A DNA stretch of 64,000 nt from DAHUXN01 sp963811805 (GCA_963811805.1 CAWESU010000001.1:3286001-3350000); one strand, 5' to 3'. Shown: positions 44,566 through 53,852, counted from the first letter of the stretch. The notes: generated by a model from the letters alone, not told the origin. Made by a program: numbers and translations.

Positions 44566-46647
44566 ATGGATTTCAAGCTTTCATCCGACTACGAGCCTCG
44601 CGGCGACCAGCCCGACGCCATTGCCCAGCTCACTCGTGGTGTGCGCGACGGCGACAAGCACCAAACTCTTCTCGGCGTCACCGGCTCCGGCAAAACCTTC
44701 ACCATCGCCAAAGTCATCGAGCAGATCAACCGCCCCACGCTCGTCATGGCCCACAACAAAACCCTTGCCGCGCAGCTCTATCACGAATTCCGTTCCTTTT
44801 TTCCGCGCAACGCTGTCGAATACTTCGTCAGCTACTACGATTACTACCAACCCGAAGCCTACATGCCTTCCTCGGACACCTACATCGAAAAGGAAGCCAC
44901 CATTAACGACGAGCTGGACAAGCTCCGCATGAGCGCCACTCGTTCGCTCTTCGACCGCCGCGACGTCATCGTCGTTTCTTCCGTCTCCTGCATCTACGGC
45001 CTCGGCTCGCCCGAAGCCTATTACGGCATGATGCTCATGCTCGACAAGGGCCAGTCCATTTCGCGTGACGACATCCTCCGCAAGCTCGTCGAAATTCTCT
45101 ACGAGCGCGGCGAGGATCTCCGTCGTGGCACCTTCCGCGTCCGCGGAGACACCATCGAAATCCACCCGCCCTACGACGATTTGGCCGTTCGCGTCGAACT
45201 CTGGGGCAGCGAAATCGAAGCCATTCGCCGTATCGACCCGCTCACCGGCGAGATTCGCTCCTCCGCCGAAGAAATCTCTCGCCTCACCATTTACCCGAAA
45301 ACTCATTACGTCGTCCCCGCCGCCCAGCGCGAGCGCGCCATCGAAGGCATCCTCGCTGAACTCGAATGGTGGCGCCCCGAACTCGAGCGCCAGGGCAAAA
45401 TCGTCGAAGCCCAGCGCGTCGAGCAGCGCACCCGCTTCGACATCGAAATGATGCGCACCATCGGCTATTGCCATGGCATCGAGAATTATTCGCGCCATCT
45501 CTCCGGCCGCCTGCCCGGCGAAGCTCCGCCCACTCTTTTCGATTATTTGCCCGAAGATCATTTGCTCGTCGTCGACGAATCCCATCAAACCATTCCGCAA
45601 GTCCGCGGCATGTACCATGGCGACCGTTCTCGCAAGCAAACTCTCGTCGAATACGGCTTCCGCATGCCCTCCGCGCTCGACAATCGCCCGCTCACTTTCG
45701 AGGAATTCGAGCACCGCGCCAATCAAGTCATCTACGTTTCCGCCACGCCGGGCCCTTACGAACTCACCAAATCCGGCGGCGTCGTCGCCGAGCAAGTCAT
45801 TCGTCCCACCGGCCTGATCGATCCCGAAGTCGAAGTCCGACCCATCAAGGGTCAGGTCGATGATCTGCTCGAGGAAATTCGCGTCCGCGCCGAACGCAAC
45901 GAGCGCGTCCTCGTCACCACCCTCACCAAACGCATGGCCGAAGACCTCGCCGAATATTTCACCGAAGTCGGCGTCCGCTGCCGCTATCTGCACTCCGAAA
46001 TCGAAACCCTTGAGCGCGTCCGCATCCTCCGCGATCTTCGCCGTGGCGAATTCGACGTCCTCATCGGCATCAATCTCTTGCGCGAAGGCCTCGACCTTCC
46101 CGAAGTTTCTCTCGTTGCCATTCTTGACGCCGACAAGGAAGGCTATCTCCGCAGCGCCACTTCGCTGATTCAGTCCATGGGCCGCTGCGCCCGTCATCTC
46201 AACGCTCGCGCCATTCTTTACGCCGATGTCATGACCGACTCCATGCGCCAGGCCATCGGCGAAACCAGTCGCCGCCGCGCCAAGCAGCTCGCCTACAATC
46301 AGGAAAACAACATCACCCCGCAGTCCATCAGCAAATCCGTGGATATGCAGCTCGCCGCCATCGTCGAAGCCGATTACGTCACGATTCCTATCGAGGATGC
46401 TGCCATCGCGGAAATTCAGAATGAAGAACAGTTGAAGGCCGCGCTAGCGCAGCTCGAAACGCAAATGCGCGAAGCCGCCAAGAAATTCGAATTCGAACGC
46501 GCTGCCACCATTCGCGACCGCATCCGCCTCCTCAAGCAGCGCGACCTCGGCCTCGGCCCCCTTTTCGAATCCACCGCGCCCGCTCCCGCCGAAACCTCAT
46601 CACCTGCGGCGGAACCCACGCCACGCACCGAAAGCGCCAAGCCTTAA
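44566..46647 (+). CDS. uvrB: Excinuclease ABC subunit B
   Basis: A 693-residue DNA-repair helicase-like protein; with UvrA it verifies the damaged strand and recruits UvrC for incision. Walker A GVTGSGKT at 37-44; the beta-hairpin region YYDYYQPEAYMPSSDTYIEK from about 93; helicase motifs VDESHQTIPQVRGMYHGDR, YVSATPGPYEL, VLVTTLTKRMAEDLAEYF and INLLREGLDLPEVSLVAILD; and the UVR motif near the end (LETQMREAAKKFEFERAATI), followed by a Pro/Ala-rich tail of about 30 residues. Complete and slightly longer than average because of that tail. Confidence 0.97.
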   Translation: MDFKLSSDYEPRGDQPDAIAQLTRGVRDGDKHQTLLGVTGSGKTFTIAKVIEQINRPTLVMAHNKTLAAQLYHEFRSFFPRNAVEYFVSYYDYYQPEAYMPSSDTYIEKEATINDELDKLRMSATRSLFDRRDVIVVSSVSCIYGLGSPEAYYGMMLMLDKGQSISRDDILRKLVEILYERGEDLRRGTFRVRGDTIEIHPPYDDLAVRVELWGSEIEAIRRIDPLTGEIRSSAEEISRLTIYPKTHYVVPAAQRERAIEGILAELEWWRPELERQGKIVEAQRVEQRTRFDIEMMRTIGYCHGIENYSRHLSGRLPGEAPPTLFDYLPEDHLLVVDESHQTIPQVRGMYHGDRSRKQTLVEYGFRMPSALDNRPLTFEEFEHRANQVIYVSATPGPYELTKSGGVVAEQVIRPTGLIDPEVEVRPIKGQVDDLLEEIRVRAERNERVLVTTLTKRMAEDLAEYFTEVGVRCRYLHSEIETLERVRILRDLRRGEFDVLIGINLLREGLDLPEVSLVAILDADKEGYLRSATSLIQSMGRCARHLNARAILYADVMTDSMRQAIGETSRRRAKQLAYNQENNITPQSISKSVDMQLAAIVEADYVTIPIEDAAIAEIQNEEQLKAALAQLETQMREAAKKFEFERAATIRDRIRLLKQRDLGLGPLFESTAPAPAETSSPAAEPTPRTESAKP

Positions 46648-46649
46648 AC

Positions 46650-47855
46650 TCACACCTGCCCGCGCTTCAACTCCTCCAGCGGATAAAACGTCCCGCGCCA
46701 CACCACTCCGCCGCGGCCCAGCGTCACCACCATCGACCGCAAAATGATGTACACAATCACCAGTGCGCCCAGCGCATGCGTCACTCCAAACCATCTCGAC
46801 GCCCGCGCGCGCGGCATCAGCTGCGCTTCAAATATCATCGCCGCAATCACCGCCGCCGCCGCCGCAATCTGCGCCGCCCCGCGCGCGAAAATCACTCCCA
46901 GCACCGGCGCCACGCTCAGCAGCAACGTATTGCAAGCCACCGACAGCGCCATGAAGCTGCTGTATCCCATCCCTGCAAACATATTTTTCGTCAGCCCCTT
47001 CACAATATTCCCGAATCCCTCTTGCCAACGCACGTGTACCAGATGCTCGCTCGGCGCCACCATCGACCGGAATCCTCCCACCTTCACCAATTTCCCCAAC
47101 TTCATGTCGTCCACCACTTCCATCGCCAGTCGCCGGTGCGTTCCAATCGCCTCATACGTCGCGCGCCGAATCATCTGAAACGCGCCCACGCCCATGTACG
47201 CCTTCGACTTTGGCTCCTTCGTTTTCCACGGACGCATCAACGCAAAACACGCGCCCAAATATCCCAGCGCCACCGGCTCCCAAAATCCCCGCAAATCCAA
47301 TCGCACCAGCAGCGTCAAATGGTCCGCGCGCTCCTGCTCCACAACTGCCAGTGCCCGCCGCAGCAGATCCGGCTCGAACTGCACATCCGCATCCGTGAAC
47401 ACCAGCCAATCCCCGCCCGCTTTTTCGTACGCCATGGCCAGCGCATGTGGCTTCCCCAGCCAGCCCGCCGGCAATTCCGTCACGTGAATCGCGTTCAGCC
47501 GCGCATCTCGCGCCGCAAACTCATCCAGAATTTTCCCCGTCGCATCCGCCGACCGGTCGTCCACCGCAATCACTTCATAGTTGGGATAATCCAACTTCAG
47601 CAGGGAACTGAGCGCCGCCGGCATCTTTTCGGCCTCGTCGCGCGCCGCAAAAAGAATCGAAATTCGCGGATATGCCGGCCCCGCGAACGGCGCAGTCGCG
47701 GTCAGCGAAGGAAGGCTGGACATGCCGCGGTACGTCCCCACCGCGGAGGCAATCCAGAAGAGCGCCACAAGCGCAAAAAAAACCGTCGCTGCGATGTGCA
47801 AGTCGATTTTTCCGGGCAACGGGAACGGCGAAAGAGCTATCCTATCACGCGGCAT
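46650..47855 (-). CDS. Membrane glycosyltransferase, family 2 (HpnB-like)
   Basis: About 401 residues. An N-terminal helix (LHIAATVFFALVALFWIASA) precedes the GT2 domain: ISILFAARDEAEKMPAALSS, YEVIAVDDRSADATGKIL, then the DxD motif in WLVFTDADVQFEPDLLRRAL, and the acceptor region with HVRWQEGFGNIVKGLTKNMF. Three more hydrophobic helices follow at the C-terminus. The arrangement resembles HpnB, a glycosyltransferase in hopanoid gene clusters, but no hopanoid gene is adjacent. ATG 47855 overlaps the divergent DUF2520 start by two bases; another ATG at 47873 would overlap it more. Convergent with uvrB (2 bases between stops). Confidence 0.82.
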   Translation of the reverse strand: MPRDRIALSPFPLPGKIDLHIAATVFFALVALFWIASAVGTYRGMSSLPSLTATAPFAGPAYPRISILFAARDEAEKMPAALSSLLKLDYPNYEVIAVDDRSADATGKILDEFAARDARLNAIHVTELPAGWLGKPHALAMAYEKAGGDWLVFTDADVQFEPDLLRRALAVVEQERADHLTLLVRLDLRGFWEPVALGYLGACFALMRPWKTKEPKSKAYMGVGAFQMIRRATYEAIGTHRRLAMEVVDDMKLGKLVKVGGFRSMVAPSEHLVHVRWQEGFGNIVKGLTKNMFAGMGYSSFMALSVACNTLLLSVAPVLGVIFARGAAQIAAAAAVIAAMIFEAQLMPRARASRWFGVTHALGALVIVYIILRSMVVTLGRGGVVWRGTFYPLEELKRGQV

Positions 47856-48744
47856 GTCGGCCACTCTCGCCATTATAGGCGCAGGACGCCTGGGACGCGT
47901 TCTGGCTCGCAGCCTTCACCGCGTCGATTGGAAAATTGTCGCCGTTGTGACCCGTTCCAAAGCCTCGGCGCGCGCCGCGGTTCGCTCGATTGGCGCTGGT
48001 TACCCGCTCGCGGGCGTTTCCAGCCGCGTGCTCCACGCCAACGTCATTTTGATCGCCACTCCCGACGACGCCATCCCTCAAGTTGCCGCCAAGCTCGCGC
48101 GCGTCGGTGGCGAAGAGTGGCGCGGCAAAGTGGTCCTGCACACCAGCGGCGCTCTTGACGACTCCGTGCTCGCTCCGTTGGCGCGTCGCGGCGCCGCCAC
48201 CGGCGCCATCCATCCGCTTCAGACTTTCAGCGGGCGCAGCTCGCCGCCGCTCGAAGGTGTGGTCTTCGGTGTCCACGGCGACCCGCGCGCGCAGCGCGTT
48301 GCCCGCCGCATGGCCCGCGCCGTCGGCGGCATTCCCGTCACCGTGCGTGCCGAGGCCAAGGCCGTTTATCACGCCGCTGGCACCTTCGCCTCGCCCTCTC
48401 TGCTGGTCATCATCGAATGCGCCATGCGCCTTCTCATGGACGTCGGTTTTTCGCGCCGTCGTGCGAAAACGGCTCTTCTGCCGCTCGTTCGCGAAACCAT
48501 CGCGAATTTCGAGCGCTTCGGAGCAAAGGAATCCTGGACTGGCCCAGTCGCGCGCGGTGATTTTTCCACGGTTGCGCGGCACAGGGCCGCGTTGGCCGGG
48601 AAGCCCCCGGAAATTCAGCAAGCGTACGCCGCGCTCGCTCGCCTCTCCGCCTGCTTGCTCGGTGCCGATCCGCAGAAAACTTTGCGTCAACTCGACCGCG
48701 TGCTTTCGAAGCGCGCTTCAACCCCTCACCGTTTTAGGTCATAA
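47854..48744 (+). CDS. NAD-binding Rossmann protein with DUF2520 domain
   Basis: A 296-residue protein: N-terminal Rossmann motif ATLAIIGAGRLGRVLARSLH, strand HANVILIATPDDAIPQVAAK, VVLHTSGALDDSVLAPLARR, GAIHPLQTFSG, then the C-terminal DUF2520 helical domain (AVYHAAGTFASPSLLVIIEC, TGPVARGDFSTVARHRAAL). Structurally it resembles 6-phosphogluconate dehydrogenase/ProC-like reductases; the substrate is unknown. No ribosome binding site precedes ATG 47854, while TATCCT lies about 14 bases before it, so a leaderless transcript is possible. Divergent from the glycosyltransferase with starts overlapping by two bases. Confidence 0.85.
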   Translation: MSATLAIIGAGRLGRVLARSLHRVDWKIVAVVTRSKASARAAVRSIGAGYPLAGVSSRVLHANVILIATPDDAIPQVAAKLARVGGEEWRGKVVLHTSGALDDSVLAPLARRGAATGAIHPLQTFSGRSSPPLEGVVFGVHGDPRAQRVARRMARAVGGIPVTVRAEAKAVYHAAGTFASPSLLVIIECAMRLLMDVGFSRRRAKTALLPLVRETIANFERFGAKESWTGPVARGDFSTVARHRAALAGKPPEIQQAYAALARLSACLLGADPQKTLRQLDRVLSKRASTPHRFRS

Positions 48745-48769
48745 TTGTTCGCGGTCCTTAGGAGGAACA

Positions 48770-50101
48770 TTGTCCCAACTTCACATTCCCGTCGAGACGG
48801 AAACGCTCGCGAACGGCCTGCGCGTCGTCGTCTCGCCTGATCACTCTGCGCCTATCGCCACCGTCGGCGTTTACTACCAAATTGGTTTTCGCCTTGAGCC
48901 TCGCGGCCGCAGCGGCTTTGCCCATCTCTTCGAGCACATGATGTTTCAGGGCTCCGAGCACGCCGGCAAAATGGAACACATTCGCCTCATCAATTCTTCC
49001 GGCGGCGTCTTGAACGGTTCCACGAATTACGACCTGACGAATTATTACGAGGTCGTGCCCTCCAACGCCCTCGAGCGCGTCCTCTGGCTCGAAGCCGACC
49101 GCATGCGCGCCCTCAAGGTCGACGACGAGAATCTTCGCAACCAGCGTGACGTGGTGAAAGAAGAAGTTCGCGTGAACGTCCTCAATCAGCCCTACGGCGG
49201 CTTTCCCTGGCTCGATCTGCCTCCCGTCGCGTTTCGCAATTGGCCCAACGCTCACAACTTCTACGGAGACTTCGCCGATCTCGACGCCGCATCGCTTGCC
49301 GACGTTCGCGCCTTCTTCCATACCTACTACGCGCCCAATAATGCCGTCCTTGTCATCGTCGGTGACGTCGACCCCAAGGAATCCTTCGCTTTCGCCCGCC
49401 GTTATTTCGACAACATTCCGCGCCAATCCGCCCTTCCCGTCGCGGACATCGCCGAAGCGCCGCAGCGCGAGGAGCGCCGCGGCGAAGTCGAAGAAAAATT
49501 CGCGCAGATTCCCGCGCTCGCCATCGGCTATCACGCGCCGCAGCGCCACGATCCCGACTTGTACGCCGTCGCGGTTCTCGACCGCATTCTCCACGGAGGG
49601 CGCGCCGGCCGCGTCTATCGAAATCTCGTTCTCGAAAAGCAGATCGCTCTCGACACCGGCGGCGGCATTAACGATTCCTCAGGCGGCGGCATGGACTACA
49701 ACGGACCTACGCTTCTCACCACCACAATCTACCACAAGCCAGAATTTTCCGCCGACGCCACCATCGCCGCCTTCGACGATGTGATTCGCGATGTGCGCGA
49801 CCATCGCACTGAAGCGGACGAGCTTGAGCAAGTGAAAGTCAAACTGCGCGCCGATTTTTATTCCATGCTCGAGTCCGGCCACGGCGGCGTGCCGCGTTTC
49901 GGATTGATGAACGCGCTCGCCTGTTTCACTCTTTTCGATAACGATCCGCAGCGCATCAACAGCATTCTCGGCAAATTGTCGGCGGTCACTTCCGCGGAAG
50001 TGCAAGCCGCGGCGCAGAAATATTTGACGCGCGAAAATCGCGCCATCGTCATTCGCAAGCCGATTACACAGCCGGCGACAACGCAGGGAGTCATCCAATG
50101 A
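48770..50101 (+). CDS. M16 peptidase, catalytically complete subunit
   Basis: A 443-residue zinc peptidase of the insulinase/pitrilysin family. TTG start at 48770 is supported by an excellent AGGAGG five bases before it; no ATG fits the family N-terminus. The inverted zinc motif H52-L-F-E55-H56 in GFAHLFEHMMFQGSEH is intact, with the third ligand E132 in VVKEEVRVNVL. Substrate-side residues NGLRVVVSPDHSAPIATVGV and the C-terminal ALAIGYHAPQRHDPDLYAV fit. The second M16 gene starts within its stop (ATGA), so the two form a heterodimeric pair in which this one carries the active site. Cytoplasmic; no signal peptide. Confidence 0.93.
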   Translation: MSQLHIPVETETLANGLRVVVSPDHSAPIATVGVYYQIGFRLEPRGRSGFAHLFEHMMFQGSEHAGKMEHIRLINSSGGVLNGSTNYDLTNYYEVVPSNALERVLWLEADRMRALKVDDENLRNQRDVVKEEVRVNVLNQPYGGFPWLDLPPVAFRNWPNAHNFYGDFADLDAASLADVRAFFHTYYAPNNAVLVIVGDVDPKESFAFARRYFDNIPRQSALPVADIAEAPQREERRGEVEEKFAQIPALAIGYHAPQRHDPDLYAVAVLDRILHGGRAGRVYRNLVLEKQIALDTGGGINDSSGGGMDYNGPTLLTTTIYHKPEFSADATIAAFDDVIRDVRDHRTEADELEQVKVKLRADFYSMLESGHGGVPRFGLMNALACFTLFDNDPQRINSILGKLSAVTSAEVQAAAQKYLTRENRAIVIRKPITQPATTQGVIQ

Positions 50102-51474
50102 CCGCCGCGTCACACCCTGCCATTCCCGTTACGCCGCCCGCGCTTGGCCCCGAGCGTTCCGTCGCCTGGCCTCCGCGCACCGTTCGCACTCTCGCGAACG
50201 GCATGCAAGTCGTCCTTGCGGAGCAGCGGACTTTTCCAAAGATCGGCGTCGAATTGTTTTTCCGCTCCGGAAACGCGCTGGTGTCACGCCAATCTCCAGA
50301 CGTTGCCGAGCTCACTTCTCGCGTCGTTCGCACCGGCACCGTTTCGCGCACCAGCCGCCAAATCGAAGAGGATTTGCGCCGCATGGGCGCGAGCCTCGGC
50401 ACCATGGCCGGCGCCGATTCCAGCGCCATCGCAATTTCCGGCCTCTCGGATTTTGCGGAAAGAATTCTCGCCATGGTCGCGGATCTCGCCCAGCACGCTT
50501 CCTTTCTTCCGGGGGAGTTCGAGCGCGAGCGCCGCCAGCGCGTGGAAGAATTGACAATCGAGCGCACCACGCCCGGTTTTCTGGCCAACGAGCGTTTTCG
50601 CCGCATCCTCTTCGGCGAGCACCCTTACGGAATCATTTCGCCGAGCGAGGCGCAGCTCGAATCCTACACTGTCGAAAATCTCTCCGCGTTTTATCGCGAG
50701 AATTACGTTCCCTCGAATGCGCTGCTCATCGCCGTCGGCGATTTTTCCAGCGCTGCGATGATGGAATTGATCGAGAAAGCCTTCGGCGGTTGGAAATCCA
50801 CTCCAGCTCCCGCGTTCGCTGCGGATCTAAAATCCGGCGGACACGGACGCACCGTGGACTTGGTCCACTTCCCGGGCTCCGTGCAAACGGAAGTTCTGCT
50901 CGGCAATCTCGCGCTCAATCGCCAGAGCCCCGATTGGCATCGCGCCCTTCTCGCCAACACGATCTTTGGCGGCGCTTTCAATTCGCGCCTCGTCGCCAAT
51001 ATCCGCGAGCAGAAGGGCTACACGTACAGTCCGCGCAGCGGGTTTTCGCCGCTGCGCCACGCGGGATACTTCAGCGTGCACGCCGCCGTGCGCAACGACG
51101 TTGTCGCGGCTACGCTCACGGAAATGTTTTACGAGCTCGACCGCATGCGCGCGCTTCCAGTCAGCGATTCCGAGCTGAGCGACGCGATCAACTACATGAG
51201 CGGAACTTTTTCTCTGGGAATCGCCACGCAGGATGGACTGCTCGGCCAGATGTCCACTGTCTATCTGGACCGTCTGCCGGAAAATTATCTGGAGACTTTC
51301 CGCGACAAAATCCGCGCGCTGAAACCGGAGGACGTTCTGGCCGCGGCGCGCCGCTATTTCGATTCGCCGAATGCGCGCATCGTCATCGTCGGCGATCGCG
51401 CCCAGGTCGAACCGCAAGCAGTACTGTTCGGTGACGTAAAAGTATGGGATACTCAGGGGCATGAAATCCCGTGA
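50098..51474 (+). CDS. M16 peptidase-like, inactive partner subunit
   Basis: A 458-residue M16 homologue whose zinc motif is lost: the aligned stretch reads SPDVAELTSRVVRTGT instead of HxxEH. The rest of the fold is kept: TVRTLANGMQVVLAEQRTFP, FPGSVQTEVLLGNLALN, FGGAFNSRLVANIREQKGYT and YSPRSGF (the R/Y pair that binds substrate). This is the usual split of M16B peptidases into an active subunit and an inactive glycine-loop/substrate-binding subunit. It overlaps the active subunit by four bases and the ComEA-like gene by 14. Confidence 0.92.
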   Translation: MTAASHPAIPVTPPALGPERSVAWPPRTVRTLANGMQVVLAEQRTFPKIGVELFFRSGNALVSRQSPDVAELTSRVVRTGTVSRTSRQIEEDLRRMGASLGTMAGADSSAIAISGLSDFAERILAMVADLAQHASFLPGEFERERRQRVEELTIERTTPGFLANERFRRILFGEHPYGIISPSEAQLESYTVENLSAFYRENYVPSNALLIAVGDFSSAAMMELIEKAFGGWKSTPAPAFAADLKSGGHGRTVDLVHFPGSVQTEVLLGNLALNRQSPDWHRALLANTIFGGAFNSRLVANIREQKGYTYSPRSGFSPLRHAGYFSVHAAVRNDVVAATLTEMFYELDRMRALPVSDSELSDAINYMSGTFSLGIATQDGLLGQMSTVYLDRLPENYLETFRDKIRALKPEDVLAAARRYFDSPNARIVIVGDRAQVEPQAVLFGDVKVWDTQGHEIP

Positions 51475-51811
51475 GTTCCGTGCCAGCGGCCGTCACCTTC
51501 ATGCGGTCAGGACCATTTTATTTCTCTGCGTCGTGTTCGTTGCGACGCTTGCATTTGCGGCGGCGAAAAAGAAGTTGCCTGCGCATCCCATCGACCTGAA
51601 TACGGCGACGCTGCAGCAGCTCGAAGAGCTGCCCGGCGTCGGGCCGGTGACGGCGCAGAAGATTCTCGACTTTCGCGCGAAGAGCGGGCCGTTCAAAAGC
51701 GTCAACGATTTGCTGGCCGTCCCGCGAATCTCAAAAAACAAGCTCGCGAAAATAAGACCTTACGTCTTCGTCAAACCGCTCGCGCCCGAATCGCCCCCGC
51801 CCCATCCCTGA
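51461..51811 (+). CDS. ComEA-like helix-hairpin-helix protein, exported or anchored
   Basis: A 116-residue protein: N-terminal hydrophobic segment (TILFLCVVFVATLAFAAA), then a double helix-hairpin-helix module from about residue 42 (IDLNTATLQQLEELPGVGPV, TAQKILDFRAKSGPFKSVND). This is the ComEA C-terminal DNA-binding unit, which binds incoming DNA in natural competence. Other competence genes are absent here, so the role is inferred only from the domain. It overlaps the M16 partner gene by 14 bases in a different frame. Confidence 0.88.
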   Translation: MKSREFRASGRHLHAVRTILFLCVVFVATLAFAAAKKKLPAHPIDLNTATLQQLEELPGVGPVTAQKILDFRAKSGPFKSVNDLLAVPRISKNKLAKIRPYVFVKPLAPESPPPHP

Positions 51812-51814
51812 CGA

Positions 51815-52387
51815 TTATTTCTTGACCGCTTCGGTGTGAACGAGCAATATTTCCGCCGCCCCGTTCGTGCTCGAAAATTCGTCGCTCGTAAATTTTCCGC
51901 CCTCCAAGAACTTCGTCGCACTTCGCAACGCATATTTGGTCGCGCCGGCGGAAAACTCGTATCGATAGACCAGAGCGTCGCCTTCCCATCGCCCAGTCTG
52001 AACCACCGCCGCGGGAAAAGAGTCTCCAAATACGTAAGCCTTGTACGCCCCTTCGTTGGGATCCCAATTCATCACCATCACTCCTTCGAATTCGCCCACC
52101 GGCCCCTTGGAGTGAAAATGGTTGATGATTGAGTTTCCGCCCGGTCCGAGCTCGCTTCTGTAAACGCCGGTGTTCACGCCGCCATTCGGAGCCACCGAAG
52201 ACTTCGGGTAGGTCTCTGTGTAGCTCCACGTCCCCACGTAAAGTTTCGAAAGCCGCTGCATTTCTTGCAGCGGCAGCGCCGGAGGCGTCTGTTCCTGCGC
52301 CAAAGAACTCGCGGCCAGCGCAACGAGCATCGCCGGCACAATAAGCAATGCTGCCATCGCGCTTCTTCCTCTTAGAGAGCGATTCAT
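51815..52387 (-). CDS. Exported DUF1579-like protein (190 aa)
   Basis: Signal peptide (SAMAALLIVPAMLVALAASS plus LAQ). The mature part, LSKLYVGTWSYTETYPKSSV, NSIINHFHSKGPVGEFEGVM, DPNEGAYKAYVFGDSFPAAV and TGRWEGDALVYRYEFSAGAT, matches the lipocalin-like beta-barrel pattern of DUF1579 proteins (WxGxW near the start). Function unknown; a periplasmic ligand-binding barrel is likely. It ends 3 bases from the convergent ComEA-like gene. Two candidate methionines exist (1 and 10); the first follows GGAGGGA. Confidence 0.72.
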   Translation of the reverse strand: MNRSLRGRSAMAALLIVPAMLVALAASSLAQEQTPPALPLQEMQRLSKLYVGTWSYTETYPKSSVAPNGGVNTGVYRSELGPGGNSIINHFHSKGPVGEFEGVMVMNWDPNEGAYKAYVFGDSFPAAVVQTGRWEGDALVYRYEFSAGATKYALRSATKFLEGGKFTSDEFSSTNGAAEILLVHTEAVKK

Positions 52388-52434
52388 TTGTCCCTCCGTT
52401 CAGGTGACGTCAAGTTGACGGAAGTGTGCCACAG

Positions 52435-53619
52435 TCAGAATTGCTGGTGCGACACCTTTTTCTGCGTGAGCGGGAGCGGCGCCTGCTCGGTGATTTCCAG
52501 GCCGTAGCCTTCGAGGGCGACCAATTTGCGCGGGTGATTGGTGAGCACGCGGATTTTGCGTAGGCCGAGATCAATTAGGATTTGCGCGCCGATGCCGCTT
52601 TCGCGCCACACAAGCCGCTGGCGGTTCAAATCCTGGTCGATCTCCACGCGGGAATGGAAAAGGATGCGCGGGAGCGCTTCGTTCTCGGTGGCGTGCGAAT
52701 CGATGCGGAAGCCGCGGCCGGCGTGGTGCAAATAAACGAAGACGCCGCGCTCCTCGCGCGCGATGGCTTCGAGCGAACGATCGATAATTTCGCGGCAGTC
52801 GCAGGCAAGCGAAGCGAAAGCGTCCCCGGTGAGGCAATGGGAATGCACGCGGACGAGCGGCGGGCGCTCGCCGGCCAGGTCTCCGCGAACGAGGGCGACG
52901 TGCAATTCGCCATCGGTTTCGCTGGAATAGGCAAGCATGCGAAATTCGCCGAAGCGCGTGGCAAGAATGCTTTCGGCGATACGCTTCACGTAGCGCTCGT
53001 GCTGCATGCGATAGCGAATCAAATCGGCGATGGTGAGAAGTTTCAGCTCGTGGCGTTTGCAGAATTCGGCGAGCTGCGGCACGCGCGCCATGGTGCCGTC
53101 GTCATTCATGATTTCGCAGATGACGCCGGCGGGCTCGAGGCCCGCGATGCGCGCCAGATCGACGGAGGCTTCGGTTTGCCCGGCGCGCACCATCACGCCG
53201 CCGCGGCGCGCGCGCAAAGGAAAAATGTGGCCGGGGCGCGCGAGATCCTCGGGCGCGGCATTGGGGTCGATCGCGGTGAGAATGGTGGTGGCGCGGTCGG
53301 AGGCGCTGATGCCGGTGGTGGTGCCGCGGCGCGCGTCGATGGATTCGCAGAAAGGCGTGCCGAAGGCGGAAGTGTTGCGCTGGGACATGGGCGTGAGGTT
53401 GAGCGCGTCGCAACGCTGCTCGGTGAGCGCCAGGCAAATCAGGCCGCGGCCCTCCTTGGCCATGAAGTTGACGGCCTCCGGGGTGATTTTCTCGGCGGCC
53501 ATGGTGAGGTCGCCCTCGTTTTCGCGGTCCTCGTCGTCGACCAGGACGATCATGCGGCCCTGGCGGATGTCCTCCACGGCTTCTTCGACGGTGGCAAAGG
53601 GCGGCTTGGCGTCAGTCAT
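52435..53619 (-). CDS. ribBA: RibBA: DHBP synthase with a divergent GTP cyclohydrolase II domain
   Basis: A 394-residue bifunctional riboflavin protein. The N-terminal RibB half (1-205) is canonical: DDEDRENEGDLTMAAEKITP, FGTPFCESIDARRGTTTGIS, GHIFPLRARRGGVMVRAGQT and EIMNDDGTMARVPQL. It converts ribulose 5-phosphate to the four-carbon unit. The RibA half keeps the three zinc cysteines (HSHCLTGDAF ... ACDC) but is changed elsewhere: HSHC for HSEC, AGRGFRI for EGRGIGL, and no N-K-x-x-A-Y-x-L-Q stretch, with ESGIGAQILIDLG still present. RibA activity is therefore doubtful. No FMN riboswitch is seen upstream. Confidence 0.88.
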   Translation of the reverse strand: MTDAKPPFATVEEAVEDIRQGRMIVLVDDEDRENEGDLTMAAEKITPEAVNFMAKEGRGLICLALTEQRCDALNLTPMSQRNTSAFGTPFCESIDARRGTTTGISASDRATTILTAIDPNAAPEDLARPGHIFPLRARRGGVMVRAGQTEASVDLARIAGLEPAGVICEIMNDDGTMARVPQLAEFCKRHELKLLTIADLIRYRMQHERYVKRIAESILATRFGEFRMLAYSSETDGELHVALVRGDLAGERPPLVRVHSHCLTGDAFASLACDCREIIDRSLEAIAREERGVFVYLHHAGRGFRIDSHATENEALPRILFHSRVEIDQDLNRQRLVWRESGIGAQILIDLGLRKIRVLTNHPRKLVALEGYGLEITEQAPLPLTQKKVSHQQF

Positions 53620-53663
53620 GGAGTGCGCGTTCTCCTGCGGAGAAGGTTAGCATAGTGGAAGGC

Positions 53664-53691
53664 AGTGACAAGTGACGAGTGACAAGTGACG
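53664..53691. repeat. Two tandem 14-bp repeats upstream of ribBA
   Basis: AGTGACAAGTGACG repeated exactly twice (53664-53677 and 53678-53691), itself built from 7-base AGTGACR units. Intergenic, with no obvious role. Confidence 0.7.
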
Positions 53692-53844
53692 AGCGAGGCC
53701 GAAAATCGAAAAGCGAGAGGCGAAGAACGAAAGATCGCGTGGGCGACCGATGACGAACCAGCAAGTTGAAAAAGCCGCATTTCAGTCCCGATTAGAAATT
53801 GTCATCTGCCGTATTTTCAGCGACATGCAATTTCGCGACTTGTG

Positions 53845-53852
53845 TTTTGTGT
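53845..53852. repeat. Target site duplication of the IS1595 element, left copy
   Basis: TTTTGTGT directly before the left terminal repeat; the same 8 bases follow the right end at 55894-55901. Eight bases is the usual duplication length for this family. Confidence 0.93.

Noticed and set aside
44581..46197. A 538-codon open frame antisense to uvrB
   Set aside because: Its Ala/Asp/Glu/Gly-rich sequence mirrors the high-GC codon pattern of uvrB on the other strand; uvrB is certain, so this is a shadow.
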